A stretch of DNA of 64,000 nt from Limnohabitans sp. (GTDB lineage Bacteria; Pseudomonadota; Gammaproteobacteria; Burkholderiales; Burkholderiaceae_C), in the NCBI RefSeq assembly GCF_023910625.1, contig NZ_JAAVVW010000002.1:510932-574931 (forward strand). The letters run 5' to 3'. Positions 26,472 through 34,993 of the stretch are shown piece by piece. Below the pieces are notes generated by a model. It did not search any database, was not told the origin of the DNA, and was given only the letters and a program-made list of their open reading frames with translations. A program made the translations under genes and the position numbers. Numbering within the stretch: the first letter of the stretch is position 1; every line of letters begins with the position of its first letter.

Positions 26472-27427
26472 GCGCCCCACGCATTCTGGTGCTGGGCGGT
26501 ACCGGCTTTGTCGGCCGCCAAGTATGCGAACAACTGACGCGCTTGGGTTGGCAGATCACCGTGCCCACCCGCCGGGCCGTGAACGCCGGCAAGGTTCAAA
26601 GTTTGCCCGGACTCACAGTGATCGAAGCCTCTGTGCACAGCGAAGCCGATCTGGCACGTCTGATGCTCGGTCACGATGCGGTGGTCAATTTGGTGGCGGT
26701 GCTGCACGGCAACGAACAGCGCTTTGAGAACGTGCATGTGAACTTGCCCGGCAAGATCGCCAGCGCCATGCAAAAAGCGGGCGTGCAGCGCTTGGTGCAT
26801 GTCAGCGCACTGGGCGCCGACCCGCAAGGCCCCTCGATGTACCAGCGCAGCAAGGCGCGCGGCGAAGCGGTTTTGCAAGCTGCAGGCCTGCAGCTGACGG
26901 TGCTTCGCCCCAGTGTGATTTTTGGGGCCGAAGACAAATTCCTCAACCTGTTTGCCGACCTGCAAAGCGTGGCCCCTTTCATGCCCCTGGCAGGCAGCGG
27001 CACACGCTTTGCCCCAGTGTGGGTGGGCGACGTGGCGCGCGCGGTGGTGACCTGCTTGCAACAACCCTCCACCATCGGTCAGACCTACGAGCTGTGCGGC
27101 CCGGACGTGCTGAGCTTGGGCGAGTTGGTGCAACGCGCTGGCCAGTGGGCCGGAGTGAACCACGGCCGGGGTCGCCCAGTCATTGGTTTGCCGATGTGGG
27201 TGGGCTGGCTGCAAGCTGCGGCCATGGAGTTGGCCCCGGGCGAGCCGCTCATGAGCCGGGACAACCTGGCGTCGATGAAAGTGGACAACGTGGGCACGGG
27301 TCTGGTGCCAGGCCTTTCGGCCTTGGGCATCACGTCCGCATCGGCTGCGGGAGTGGCGCCGACCTATCTGGGTCACCGCGGCCCGCGAAGCAAGTTGAAC
27401 CGTTGGCGATCAGGCGCGGGGCGCTGA
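26468..27427 (+). CDS. Complex I NDUFA9-like atypical SDR
   Basis: The protein has 319 residues from the ATG that overlaps the previous stop. The N-terminal NAD(P)-binding motif is VLGGTGFVGRQVCEQL, followed by VVNLVAVLHGNEQRFENVHV and YQRSKARGEAVL, with the Tyr-Lys pair of an extended SDR. A C-terminal substrate domain is present (GQTYELCGPDVLSL). It is the bacterial relative of the mitochondrial complex I subunit NDUFA9. Its role in bacteria is not settled. Confidence 0.85.
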   Translation: MSAPRILVLGGTGFVGRQVCEQLTRLGWQITVPTRRAVNAGKVQSLPGLTVIEASVHSEADLARLMLGHDAVVNLVAVLHGNEQRFENVHVNLPGKIASAMQKAGVQRLVHVSALGADPQGPSMYQRSKARGEAVLQAAGLQLTVLRPSVIFGAEDKFLNLFADLQSVAPFMPLAGSGTRFAPVWVGDVARAVVTCLQQPSTIGQTYELCGPDVLSLGELVQRAGQWAGVNHGRGRPVIGLPMWVGWLQAAAMELAPGEPLMSRDNLASMKVDNVGTGLVPGLSALGITSASAAGVAPTYLGHRGPRSKLNRWRSGAGR

Positions 27428-27458
27428 TTCCATAAGCGAAGCGCTTGGGTGAATGCGA

Positions 27459-27520
27459 GAGGGCATGCGGCGGGTTCCTCATGACGGGGTACCGAAAATC
27501 GTCACCCGCCGCATGCCCTC
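27459..27520. repeat. 17-bp perfect inverted repeat
   Basis: Arms GAGGGCATGCGGCGGGT (27459-27475) and ACCCGCCGCATGCCCTC (27504-27520) pair perfectly around 28 bases. It lies between the SDR stop and the GST gene. No U-run follows, so it is a poor intrinsic terminator. It may be a mobile-type intergenic repeat, or a hairpin that stabilises the upstream transcript. Confidence 0.7.
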
Positions 27521-27600
27521 ACACACCTTAGCGGTGCAATATGCGCCTCGTCTTCAGCCGTGACCGCTAACATGTGGGCTCTGATTCACGGGAGAAAACA

Positions 27601-28284
27601 ATGATCCAGCTTTACATCGCCAACAAAAACTACTCGTCCTGGTCCATGCGCCCTTGGGTGCTGCTGCGCCAGGCGGGCATTGACTTTGAAGAGGTCTTTG
27701 TGCGGTTTGACAGCTTCGCACCCGACTCGCAGTTCAAGGCTGCGCTCAAAGAAGTGAACCCGGTGGGCAAGGTGCCTGTGCTGGTGCACGACGGACTGGC
27801 CATTTGGGACACGCTGGCGATTGCCGAATATGTGGCCGAACAATTCCCGGATAAAAAATTATGGCCGCAAGACCGCGCCGCCCGTGCCCGTGCGCGCAGT
27901 GTCTGCGCCGAGATGCACAGCGGCTTTGTGGGCTTGCGCAGCGCTTGCCCGATGAACATCGAAGCGCACCTGCCCGAGATCGGCGCTTTGGCCCTGCGCG
28001 ATAAAGCGGCCGTTCGTGGCGACCTGGACCGCATTTGCAGCTTGTGGAGCGGCCTGCTGGCAGCGCACGGTGGCCCCATGCTGTTTGGCCCATTCACCAT
28101 CGCCGACGCTTACTTTGCGCCCGTGGTCATGCGCATCAAAACTTACGCCCTGCCCGTGCCGGCCGATGTGGCCGCCTACATGGACCGCGTGTGCGCCCTG
28201 CCCGGCGTGAAAGCCTGGATCGACGACGCGCTGGCCGAGCAGGACTTCATCGACTTTGAAGAGCCCTTCCGGGTGGCTCGCTGA
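27601..28284 (+). CDS. Glutathione S-transferase family protein
   Basis: The protein has 227 residues from the ATG opening MIQLYIANKNYSSWS, with GGGAGA seven bases before it. The earlier in-frame start at 27574 is less likely. The thioredoxin-like N-domain has the cis-Pro motif NPVGKVPVLVHDGLAIWDTL, and the C-domain is helical (GALALRDKAAVRGDLDRICS). The active Ser is probably in the NYSSWSMRP segment. The substrate is unknown. It is followed by cca nine bases downstream. Confidence 0.87.
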   Translation: MIQLYIANKNYSSWSMRPWVLLRQAGIDFEEVFVRFDSFAPDSQFKAALKEVNPVGKVPVLVHDGLAIWDTLAIAEYVAEQFPDKKLWPQDRAARARARSVCAEMHSGFVGLRSACPMNIEAHLPEIGALALRDKAAVRGDLDRICSLWSGLLAAHGGPMLFGPFTIADAYFAPVVMRIKTYALPVPADVAAYMDRVCALPGVKAWIDDALAEQDFIDFEEPFRVAR

Positions 28285-28292
28285 GCCCAGCG

Positions 28293-29549
28293 ATGGCCAT
28301 GCAAGTGTTTGTCGTCGGCGGTGCGGTGCGCGATGCCCTGATGGGCTTGCCTGTCAACGACCGCGACTGGGTGGTGGTGGGCAGCACGCCCGAAGCCATG
28401 AGCGCACAGGGCTTTTTGCCCGTGGGCAAAGACTTTCCGGTGTTTTTGCACCCCAAAAGCCGCGAGGAATACGCCCTGGCCCGCACCGAGCGCAAAACGG
28501 CCCGGGGCTACAAAGGATTTGCGGTCCAGGCCGACCCTGATGTCACGCTTGAAGAAGACCTGGCCCGGCGCGACCTCACCGTCAACGCCATGGCCGTGCC
28601 CGAGGCAATGGCGCACGCGCTGCCCAGCGAATGGGCTGATCAGATCGTCGACCCCTACGGCGGCGAGCGTGATCTGGAAACCAAGGTGCTGCGCCATGTG
28701 ACCGAGGCCTTTGCCGAAGACCCGGTGCGCATCTTGCGCGTGGCGCGCTTTGCAGCGCGCTTTGCTGACTTTTCAGTAGCCGATGAAACCATGGCGTTGA
28801 TGCACCAGATGGTCGAGGAAGGCGAAGTGGACCACCTGGTGCCCGAGCGCGTCTGGCAGGAGCTGGCCAAAGGCTTGATGAGCGAACGGCCCTCACGGAT
28901 GTTCGAGGTGCTGCGCGCATGTGGTGCCCTGCGCGTGTTGCTGCCTGAGTTGGACCGCCTTTGGGGTGTGCCGCAACGGGCCGAATACCACCCCGAGGTG
29001 GACACGGGCGTGCACATGATGCTGGTGATGGACATGGCCGCACGCCTGAACACGCCGGTGGCTGTGCGCGTGGCCTGCCTGATGCACGACCTGGGCAAGG
29101 GCACCACACCCGCCGACGTATTGCCCCGCCACATTGGCCACGAAGGCCGCAGCGTCAAATTGCTGCAAAAGGTGTGCGAGCGCCTGCGCGTGCCGACCGA
29201 GGGCAAGGAACTGGCCGAGGTGGTGGCGCGTGAGCACGGCAACATCCACCGCAGTGCCGATCTGAACGCCGAAGCCCTGGTGCGCCTCTTGGAACGCTGC
29301 GACGCCATCCGCCAGCCCGAACGCTTTGCACGGGTGTTGCAAGCGTGTGAGTGTGATGCGCGAGGGCGACTGGGCTTTGAAAATGCGGCTTACCCGCAGG
29401 CCGCGCGGCTGCTGCAGGCGCAACAAGCGGCTTTGTCGGTCGAGACCGCGCCCATCGCGCAAGCAGCGGCGGCCCAAGGCCTCCAGGGTCCACAAATCGG
29501 TGCACAAATCACCCAAGCCCGCGTCAAAGCGGTCGCAGCTTCTTTGTAG
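28293..29549 (+). CDS. cca: Multifunctional CCA-adding enzyme
   Basis: The 418-residue nucleotidyltransferase adds or repairs the 3' CCA of tRNAs. The N-terminus has GGAVRDALMGLPVNDRDWVV, the class II signature with the metal-binding RDxD-type residues and a (D)RD motif. A helical domain follows, and a C-terminal HD phosphohydrolase domain has ACLMHDLGKGTTP, as in the multifunctional bacterial type. It is nine bases downstream of the GST gene and ends in a REP-like repeat. Confidence 0.93.
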   Translation: MAMQVFVVGGAVRDALMGLPVNDRDWVVVGSTPEAMSAQGFLPVGKDFPVFLHPKSREEYALARTERKTARGYKGFAVQADPDVTLEEDLARRDLTVNAMAVPEAMAHALPSEWADQIVDPYGGERDLETKVLRHVTEAFAEDPVRILRVARFAARFADFSVADETMALMHQMVEEGEVDHLVPERVWQELAKGLMSERPSRMFEVLRACGALRVLLPELDRLWGVPQRAEYHPEVDTGVHMMLVMDMAARLNTPVAVRVACLMHDLGKGTTPADVLPRHIGHEGRSVKLLQKVCERLRVPTEGKELAEVVAREHGNIHRSADLNAEALVRLLERCDAIRQPERFARVLQACECDARGRLGFENAAYPQAARLLQAQQAALSVETAPIAQAAAAQGLQGPQIGAQITQARVKAVAASL

Positions 29550-29612
29550 GAGCGGTCTCTGACCGCGATCCGCCCACCCCAGATGCTTCGCGATCGGAAA
29601 CCGGTCCCACCA
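29545..29612. repeat. REP-like palindromic element
   Basis: The segment overlaps the cca stop codon and fills the cca-trxC convergent gap. The left part TAGGAGCGGTCTCTGACCGC is met by a right part reading GATCGGAAACCGGTCCCACC, the classic head-to-tail look of REP/BIME elements known from many proteobacteria. Imperfect pairing of the arms is visible. It may act in transcript ends of both genes. Confidence 0.6.
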
Positions 29613-29622
29613 CAAGCCAACT

Positions 29623-30069
29623 TCACAAATGCGAACGCGTCCAGTCGGCGATGTCTTGCGCGGTGCGAAAAGCACCCGCTTGCCGAGCCACTTCCTTGCC
29701 GCCAACAAACAGCGCCAAAGTGGGGATGCTGCGGATATTGAAAAGGGCTGAGATGGCCTGTGCGTCTTCGGTGTTGAGCTTGGCCACCCGCACTTGGGGC
29801 TCCAAAAGGCCAGCAGCCTGTTCATAAGCCGGGGCCATCATGCGGCAAGGGCCGCACCAGGGGGCCCAAAAGTCGACCAGCACCGGCACATGGCTGCGGT
29901 GGATGTGCTTGTCAAAGCTGGTCGCGTCCAGCGCCAGCGGGTGTCCGTCAAACAAAGCTTGGTGGCATTGTCCGCAATCGGGTGCGTTGTGCACATCGGC
30001 CACACGCACCCGGTTGGTGGTGTGGCAGTGCGGACAAACAATGTGCAAGGCGTCGGCTGAAACGGTCAT
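29623..30069 (-). CDS. trxC: Thioredoxin 2
   Basis: The protein has 148 residues. Before the thioredoxin fold there is an N-terminal zinc-binding ribbon with two CxxC pairs (CPHCHTTNR and CGQCHQALF), which defines Trx2 rather than Trx1. The active site is WAPWCGPCRMMAP. It should reduce cytoplasmic disulfides, often under oxidative stress. A symmetric TTGA...TCAA site lies 62 bases upstream of the start. Confidence 0.95.
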   Translation of the reverse strand: MTVSADALHIVCPHCHTTNRVRVADVHNAPDCGQCHQALFDGHPLALDATSFDKHIHRSHVPVLVDFWAPWCGPCRMMAPAYEQAAGLLEPQVRVAKLNTEDAQAISALFNIRSIPTLALFVGGKEVARQAGAFRTAQDIADWTRSHL

Positions 30070-30131
30070 GGATTCCCTTGTGTTCGAAAATCACTTGAGG
30101 GCCATGCTGCGCGATTCAAGGGCCTGGTGCG

Positions 30132-30145
30132 TTGACTCAGGTCAA
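30132..30145. promoter_or_regulatory. Symmetric TTGAC-N4-GTCAA site upstream of trxC
   Basis: TTGACTCAGGTCAA is a perfect two-fold symmetric site. It differs from the FNR/Anr consensus TTGAT-N4-ATCAA at one base in each half. It lies upstream of trxC on the side of infA. A Crp/Fnr-type regulator could bind it. Possible chance occurrence. Confidence 0.3.
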
Positions 30146-30164
30146 CGAAATCAAACGGACAGGA

Positions 30165-30425
30165 TCAACGAGCCGGTGGGCGGCGCGGCACCATCGGTGC
30201 GCGGCCAGCCAGGTGACGGAAGCTGATGCGGCCTTTGCTCAGGTCATAAGGCGAGAGTTCGAGCGTCACGCGGTCACCCGCCAAAATGCGGATGTGGTTT
30301 TTGCGCATCTTGCCCGCAGAATAAGCAATCAATTGGTGACCGTTGTCCAGCGTCACGCGAAAACGGGTGTCGGGCAACACCTCGTTGACCACGCCCATCA
30401 GTTCAATCAGTTCTTCTTTAGCCAT
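30165..30425 (-). CDS. infA: Translation initiation factor IF-1
   Basis: The 86-residue protein is the S1/OB-fold IF-1 ([57 protein letters not shown]). It is slightly longer than the usual 72 residues because of a basic Pro/Arg C-terminal tail ([15 protein letters not shown]). It binds the ribosomal A site during initiation. It is encoded downstream of a small hypothetical gene, 14 bases apart, and outside any ribosomal protein operon, as is common for second infA copies in Burkholderiales. Confidence 0.93.
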   Translation of the reverse strand: MAKEELIELMGVVNEVLPDTRFRVTLDNGHQLIAYSAGKMRKNHIRILAGDRVTLELSPYDLSKGRISFRHLAGRAPMVPRRPPAR

Positions 30426-30439
30426 TTAAAACGTCTTTC

Positions 30440-30655
30440 TCAAAGCAGGATCGGTTTGGAGGACTGGCGCTCCACCCACAACACCCCTTCGTCGAGGGCG
30501 TATTGGCTGGCGGCGTCAGGCGTTGCAAATTCGGGCACAAACCGCATCACGCGGTCAGTGCTGGCGCTGCCACGGCCACTGGCCACGGACACTTGCGCGC
30601 CAAATGCGCCATTGGGCAAAGCCCTGGAACACGGTTGAATTCGAAATTTTCCCAT
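30440..30655 (-). CDS. Small conserved hypothetical protein
   Basis: The protein has 71 residues from the ATG opening MGKFRIQPCSRALPNGAF. Upstream in-frame sequence is poor. It reads like a small beta-rich protein (RFVPEFATPDAASQYALDEG, then VLWVE). I recall similar unnamed proteins in Burkholderiales but cannot name a family. It directly precedes infA on the same strand. Confidence 0.6.
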   Translation of the reverse strand: MGKFRIQPCSRALPNGAFGAQVSVASGRGSASTDRVMRFVPEFATPDAASQYALDEGVLWVERQSSKPILL

Positions 30656-31031
30656 GAAGATGGGTTGGTGTGAACAGTAATGAATCGTCATGTATTTTAT
30701 CTAACGCAATCTGGCCGCTGCATGGCACTAAGCGGCAGTTCGGCGGCAAGGGTCTTGGCATGTCCTGCTGCCAAAAAAGCCCCCACTGTGCAGAACCATG
30801 AAGGCCTGCGACTGAACATCACCATGCAGAGGTGCGTCAAAAAGGGAGCAAAAAATCGTCTGAGCCCAGCTTTGGAAAGCATGGCGGGCGATGAGCACAG
30901 TGGAGGACAAGACTGGCACCCCTCTGCCGGGATGCGCTATCGGCTCTGGAGGAGCGAATGGGCATAAGTCGCCAATGGCGTGACGCACTGTAACACGTTC
31001 GTGTGGAGTGCGCTTTTGCCGGCTGGCCAGC
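30656..31031. other. Intergenic region without convincing genes
   Basis: This 376-base region has short frames on both strands, none with a ribosome binding site or protein-like composition. It probably contains the promoter of the small-protein/infA unit. Confidence 0.5.
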
Positions 31032-31226
31032 TCACACCCAGCGCGCGATGCCCGCTGCCACCATGCTCAGCAGCAAGGTGCTTGTGATGGGAATGAAAAA
31101 TTCACGACCGAACAAGCGAAAGCGAAAGTCTCCGGGCAGGCGGCCAAAGCCGAGTTTGCGCAGCCAGGGCTGCAAGCCGCTGAAGATGACGAGGATCAGA
31201 AAAACGATGATCAGCCAACGCAACAT
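31032..31226 (-). CDS. DUF2905-family small membrane protein
   Basis: The protein has 64 residues from the ATG opening MLRWLIIVFLIL. Upstream in-frame sequence overlaps the next gene's 3' region and is not conserved-looking. Two hydrophobic segments flank GLQPWLRKLGFGRLPGDF and RLFGREFFIPITSTLLLS, the DUF2905 pattern. Function unknown. It lies 25 bases downstream of the MidA-like gene on the same strand. Confidence 0.85.
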   Translation of the reverse strand: MLRWLIIVFLILVIFSGLQPWLRKLGFGRLPGDFRFRLFGREFFIPITSTLLLSMVAAGIARWV

Positions 31227-31251
31227 AACAAGCCTTTGGATGGAAGACCGC

Positions 31252-32367
31252 TCACAGGCGATGCGAGCGGTCGCCCCGGGCAAAGCCCTGAGCGACCCAA
31301 TTGGACGAGGTTGCAAAACCGACCACTTTGAACAACTCGCCCATTTCGTGTTCGTTGATCAGGCGCTGCGCATGGCTGCGCTCGGCCAAAGAGGCCTCGG
31401 CCATGCGCTCGGCCATACCCAGATTGAGCAAGAACCAGGCTTGGCTGGTGTAACCCAGCACATTCAGTCCGGCGTTTTGCCCGGCCAGCGCGACCTCGGT
31501 GAAGTTCACATGGGCGGTGATGTCCTTTTGGCCCACCGCCACCAAAGCGTCTGGGTCGGCCTGGTGCAGCTGGTGGCACATCACGGTGCCCATGTGGCGC
31601 TGGGGGTGAAAGTATTCGCCCTCGGGAAAGCCGTAATCCAGAAAAAATGCTGCGCCACCATGGCCCGCCAACAACCGCTCGGCCAAGCTGGCGATGAAGG
31701 CTTCAGCTTGGGGGTGAATTTCGGTCAAATAGTCGTGCTCGCCTTCGACGTCCAAAGGCGGGCGAAGGTCGGTCAGGCGGTCTTGCCAAGCGAAGCCCAG
31801 GCCATCACCCTCGGCCGCGCTGACCACACCCCGCTCGTGCCAGATGCCTTGCGTGCGCTGCAAGAGCTGCACCGGCATCGCGTCGAGCACCTCGTTGCCC
31901 ACCACCACGCCCTCGATGGCGTCGGGCCAGGCGTCGAGCCAGCGCACTTTGTCGGCATGCTTCAACAAGGTGTCGGCCTGTCGGGCACGCAAAGTGCCCG
32001 ACAAGTCGATGATGGTGTAGCGGTGCACCGCATCGCCCAAGCTGTCCAGCAGCTGCAGCGCCAAAGCGCCTGTGCCCGCACCAAACTCCCACACCTCGTT
32101 GGTGCCCGTGGCCTGCAGCGCTTGGCGCACCTGCACGGCCAGGGTTTGGCCAAACAGCGGGGACATGCCCGGCGCGGTCACAAAGTCGCTGCCCGAAGCG
32201 GGCATGGCCCCGAACTTTTGCAAGGCGTTGGTGTAGTAGCCCAAACCCGGCTCGTACAAGGCCATGGCCATGAAACGGTCAAAACCGATCCAGCCACCGG
32301 CTTGGGCAATGGCCTGGTGGATACGCAGGGTCAGTTCGGAAGGGGGATGGGGGTTTGGCGTGCTCAC
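31252..32367 (-). CDS. SAM-dependent methyltransferase, MidA/NDUFAF7-like (DUF185)
   Basis: The protein has 371 residues from the GTG (32365-32367) opening STPNPHPPSEL. An in-frame ATG further upstream (32517) would add 50 residues unlike the family and overlap the divergent gene. The core is WEFGAGTGALALQLL, the SAM-binding loop, and VVGNEVLDAMPVQLL. These proteins methylate an Arg of complex I in mitochondria. The bacterial substrate is unknown. It is divergent from the pterin operon, 130 bases apart. Confidence 0.88.
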   Translation of the reverse strand: MSTPNPHPPSELTLRIHQAIAQAGGWIGFDRFMAMALYEPGLGYYTNALQKFGAMPASGSDFVTAPGMSPLFGQTLAVQVRQALQATGTNEVWEFGAGTGALALQLLDSLGDAVHRYTIIDLSGTLRARQADTLLKHADKVRWLDAWPDAIEGVVVGNEVLDAMPVQLLQRTQGIWHERGVVSAAEGDGLGFAWQDRLTDLRPPLDVEGEHDYLTEIHPQAEAFIASLAERLLAGHGGAAFFLDYGFPEGEYFHPQRHMGTVMCHQLHQADPDALVAVGQKDITAHVNFTEVALAGQNAGLNVLGYTSQAWFLLNLGMAERMAEASLAERSHAQRLINEHEMGELFKVVGFATSSNWVAQGFARGDRSHRL

Positions 32368-32497
32368 GCGGCGATTGTCGCCGAAGGTGTATGGGCGTTT
32401 GCCGGGGTGCCGGGGGTCAAATCCATGGCTTGCCCGATAATTCAGCCCTTTGTCACTTTGGATCTTCTTGCGCAGTCCCCTCTGCCCTACCCCCGTC

Positions 32498-33271
32498 ATG
32501 AAACAAGTTCTGGTCACCGGAGGCGCTCACCGCCTGGGCGCAGAGATCGTCCTCCAATTTGCGGCGGCGGGCTGGCGCGTGTGGTGCCACTACCAACGCT
32601 CGGCCGATGCGGCCAAGGCACTGCAGTCTGAGCTGCAGGCGGCTGGGGGCCATGTGGAATGCGTGCAAGCCGATCTGGCCCAGAGCGACCAAGTCGAACA
32701 GATGATGGCGCAGATCGCGCAAAGTCACGGCCCGCTTGACTGCTTGATCAACAACGCATCGCTGTTCGAGCCCGATGAAGGCACCGCCATGGACTTGCCC
32801 GGCGCGCGCCTGCAACTCGAAGTGAATTTGATCGCGCCCATGTTGCTGGCCTCGCTGATGGCGCAGCAATCCGCCCCCAACGCGAAATCCGGCCAGCGCA
32901 GCGTGGTCCACATCCTGGACCAGAAGGTGTTCAACCTGAACCCGGACTATTTTTCATACACCGTGTCCAAACTGGCGCTGGAACGTGCCGTCGCCTTGCA
33001 GGCCCAAGCCCTGGCCCCCTTGCGTGTGTGCGGCGTGGCCCCGGGCCTGATGTTTTTGAGCGGTCCACAAACCCAAGAGAATTTTGACCGCAACAGCCGC
33101 GTGAACTTGCTGCGCGAGCCGATTGACCCGGCGCAGGTGGCGGCGACTTGCGTTTTTCTGGCGCAAAACCCCTGCATCACAGGCACCACGGTGTGCGTCG
33201 ACAACGGCCAGCACCTGGTGCCTTTGGCGCGCGATGTGATGTTTTTGGGTGAACCGAAAGACCCTGCATGA
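32498..33271 (+). CDS. SDR family oxidoreductase, FolM/pteridine reductase-like
   Basis: The protein has 257 residues from the ATG opening MKQVLVTGGAHRLGAEI. The cofactor motif is TGGAHRLG, the type found in FolM/PTR1 reductases (TGxxxRxG). The catalytic pair is in YFSYTVSKLALERAV, and PGLMFLSG is the substrate loop. It overlaps the next gene by four bases (ATGA). In E. coli FolM is a dihydromonapterin reductase. The two FolB/FolX-like neighbours support a pterin role, so I infer monapterin or folate-type reduction. Confidence 0.85.
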   Translation: MKQVLVTGGAHRLGAEIVLQFAAAGWRVWCHYQRSADAAKALQSELQAAGGHVECVQADLAQSDQVEQMMAQIAQSHGPLDCLINNASLFEPDEGTAMDLPGARLQLEVNLIAPMLLASLMAQQSAPNAKSGQRSVVHILDQKVFNLNPDYFSYTVSKLALERAVALQAQALAPLRVCGVAPGLMFLSGPQTQENFDRNSRVNLLREPIDPAQVAATCVFLAQNPCITGTTVCVDNGQHLVPLARDVMFLGEPKDPA

Positions 33272-33663
33272 GCGACCTGATGACCGATTTGGCGCTGAAC
33301 TGCCGCCGCCTGTTTTTACGCAATCACACGGTGGACGTGCGCATCGGCGCGCACGACTTTGAAAAGCTCGGCCCCCAGCGCATCATCTTCAACGTGGAGT
33401 TGTTCGTACCCTACAGCGCGTCCACCCCCACTCAAGACGATCTGGCCGAAGTGGTGGACTACGACTTCATCCGCGAGGTGATCGCCAAGCGTGTAGCCCA
33501 GGGCCACATCGTGCTGCAAGAGACTTTGTGCGATGACCTGATGCGCGAGCTGATCGCACACCCACAGGTGCAGGCAGTGCGCCTGTCCAGCTGCAAACCC
33601 GATGTGTACCCGGACTGCGAAGCGGTTGGGGTGGAAATTTTTCAGACCAAAAGCCCGACATGA
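33268..33663 (+). CDS. Dihydroneopterin aldolase / epimerase (FolB/FolX family), copy 1
   Basis: The 131-residue protein has the FolB tunnel fold: VRIGAHDFEKLGPQRI (with the conserved Glu), VVDYDFIREVI, QETLCDDLMRELI and SCKPDVYPDCEAVGVEI (with the conserved Lys). It overlaps the SDR upstream and the next paralogue downstream by four bases each. Family members interconvert 7,8-dihydroneopterin (aldolase) or its triphosphate (FolX, epimerase). Which activity is present cannot be read from sequence alone. Confidence 0.85.
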   Translation: MSDLMTDLALNCRRLFLRNHTVDVRIGAHDFEKLGPQRIIFNVELFVPYSASTPTQDDLAEVVDYDFIREVIAKRVAQGHIVLQETLCDDLMRELIAHPQVQAVRLSSCKPDVYPDCEAVGVEIFQTKSPT

Positions 33664-34031
33664 AAACCCCTGCTGGCCAACAAACGCTGGAGCTGACCGG
33701 TTTGCGCTTTGACGCGAACCTGGGCATCCTGGAACACGAAAAAACCGACCCGCAACCGATACAGGTGGACGCCGAGCTGAACCTGGGCACACAACCCCTG
33801 CTGCCCAGCGACGACGACATCCATTCGGTGCTGGACTACCGCAAAGTGCGCAAAATCATCATCGACGAATGCACGGCTGAGCACATCAACCTGCTGGAAA
33901 CGCTTATCGGCAAAGTCTCGAACCGCCTGATTCAGTTGCCCGGCGTGTTGGGCGTGCGCGTCAAGATTGCCAAACTTGAAATTTTTGAAGACTGCGAAGT
34001 GGCCATTCGCATGGAAACCGGACAGTGGTGA
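33660..34031 (+). CDS. Dihydroneopterin aldolase / epimerase (FolB/FolX family), copy 2
   Basis: The 123-residue protein is a diverged second copy: [20 protein letters not shown] (Glu), [28 protein letters not shown] and [16 protein letters not shown] (Lys kept). The start overlaps copy 1's stop by four bases. The two copies could form a hetero-oligomer or divide the epimerase and aldolase jobs. The pair with a FolM-like SDR suggests tetrahydromonapterin synthesis, which is an inference. Confidence 0.83.
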   Translation: MKTPAGQQTLELTGLRFDANLGILEHEKTDPQPIQVDAELNLGTQPLLPSDDDIHSVLDYRKVRKIIIDECTAEHINLLETLIGKVSNRLIQLPGVLGVRVKIAKLEIFEDCEVAIRMETGQW

Positions 34032-34036
34032 ACCTC

Positions 34037-34975
34037 ATGAACACAGACACAGCAGCAGACAACGCCTGGGTACAAGCGCAAGCCGAATCAGAGGCTGCCA
34101 AAGCCATCAAGATCGAGCGCGAAACCCACAAGCTCGAAAAACGCCTGTGCCGCCAAATGGGTCAAGCGATCAGTGACTTCAACCTGATTGAGGCCGGCGA
34201 CCGCATCATGGTCTGCATGTCGGGCGGTAAAGACAGCTACGGCATGCTCGACATCCTGCTGAAAATGATGGCCCGCGCGCCGGTCGACTTTGAGCTGGTC
34301 GCGGTCAACCTGGACCAAAAGCAGCCAGGTTTCCCGGAGCACATCCTGCCCGCTTACCTCAAAGAGCTGGGCGTGGAATTTCACATCGAGACGCAAGACA
34401 CGTATTCGATCGTGAAAGACAAGATCCCCGAAGGCAAGACCATGTGCAGCCTGTGCTCGCGCCTGCGCCGGGGCATTTTGTACCGCGTGGCGCGCGAGCT
34501 CAAATGCAACAAGCTGGCCCTCGGCCACCACCGCGATGACATGCTGCAGACTTTCTTCTTGAACATGTTCTTTGGCGGCAAGCTCAAGGGCATGCCCCCC
34601 AAGCTGGTCAGCGACAACGGCGAATTCATGGTGATCCGCCCACTGGCCTATGTGGCCGAAACCGATTTGATCCGTTGGGCCGCGCACCGACAGTTCCCCA
34701 TCATTCCGTGCACCCTGTGTGGCAGCCAAGAGAATTTGCAACGCCTGCAGGTGGGCAACATGCTGCGCGAGTGGCAAAAGAAGTACCCCGGCCGCATTGA
34801 AAACATGTTTGCAGCTTTGCAAAATGTGGTGCCTTCGCATTTGATGGACGCCAAACTGCACGGTTTCAAGGACCTGAAAATCACGGGCATCGAATCGGAT
34901 GACGGCGACAAGGCTTTTGACGAAGAAGAGTTCAAGGAAGCGTCCTTGCCGGGCATCCAAGTCATCTCGATGTGA
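34037..34975 (+). CDS. ttcA: tRNA 2-thiocytidine biosynthesis protein
   Basis: The 312-residue enzyme thiolates C32 of certain tRNAs. The PP-loop ATPase motif is [13 protein letters not shown]. The FeS-cluster Cys are in [16 protein letters not shown] (CxxC) and in [10 protein letters not shown]. The start ATG 34037 was chosen over the GTG at 34025; both follow the FolB copy 2 stop closely. It is the last gene of the pterin transcript in this direction. Confidence 0.93.
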   Translation: MNTDTAADNAWVQAQAESEAAKAIKIERETHKLEKRLCRQMGQAISDFNLIEAGDRIMVCMSGGKDSYGMLDILLKMMARAPVDFELVAVNLDQKQPGFPEHILPAYLKELGVEFHIETQDTYSIVKDKIPEGKTMCSLCSRLRRGILYRVARELKCNKLALGHHRDDMLQTFFLNMFFGGKLKGMPPKLVSDNGEFMVIRPLAYVAETDLIRWAAHRQFPIIPCTLCGSQENLQRLQVGNMLREWQKKYPGRIENMFAALQNVVPSHLMDAKLHGFKDLKITGIESDDGDKAFDEEEFKEASLPGIQVISM

Positions 34976-34993
34976 ACCTCAAGGGGACAGCTC

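Noticed and set aside
30680..30988. Two overlapping short frames on opposite strands
   Set aside because: Neither has a start signal or protein-like composition.
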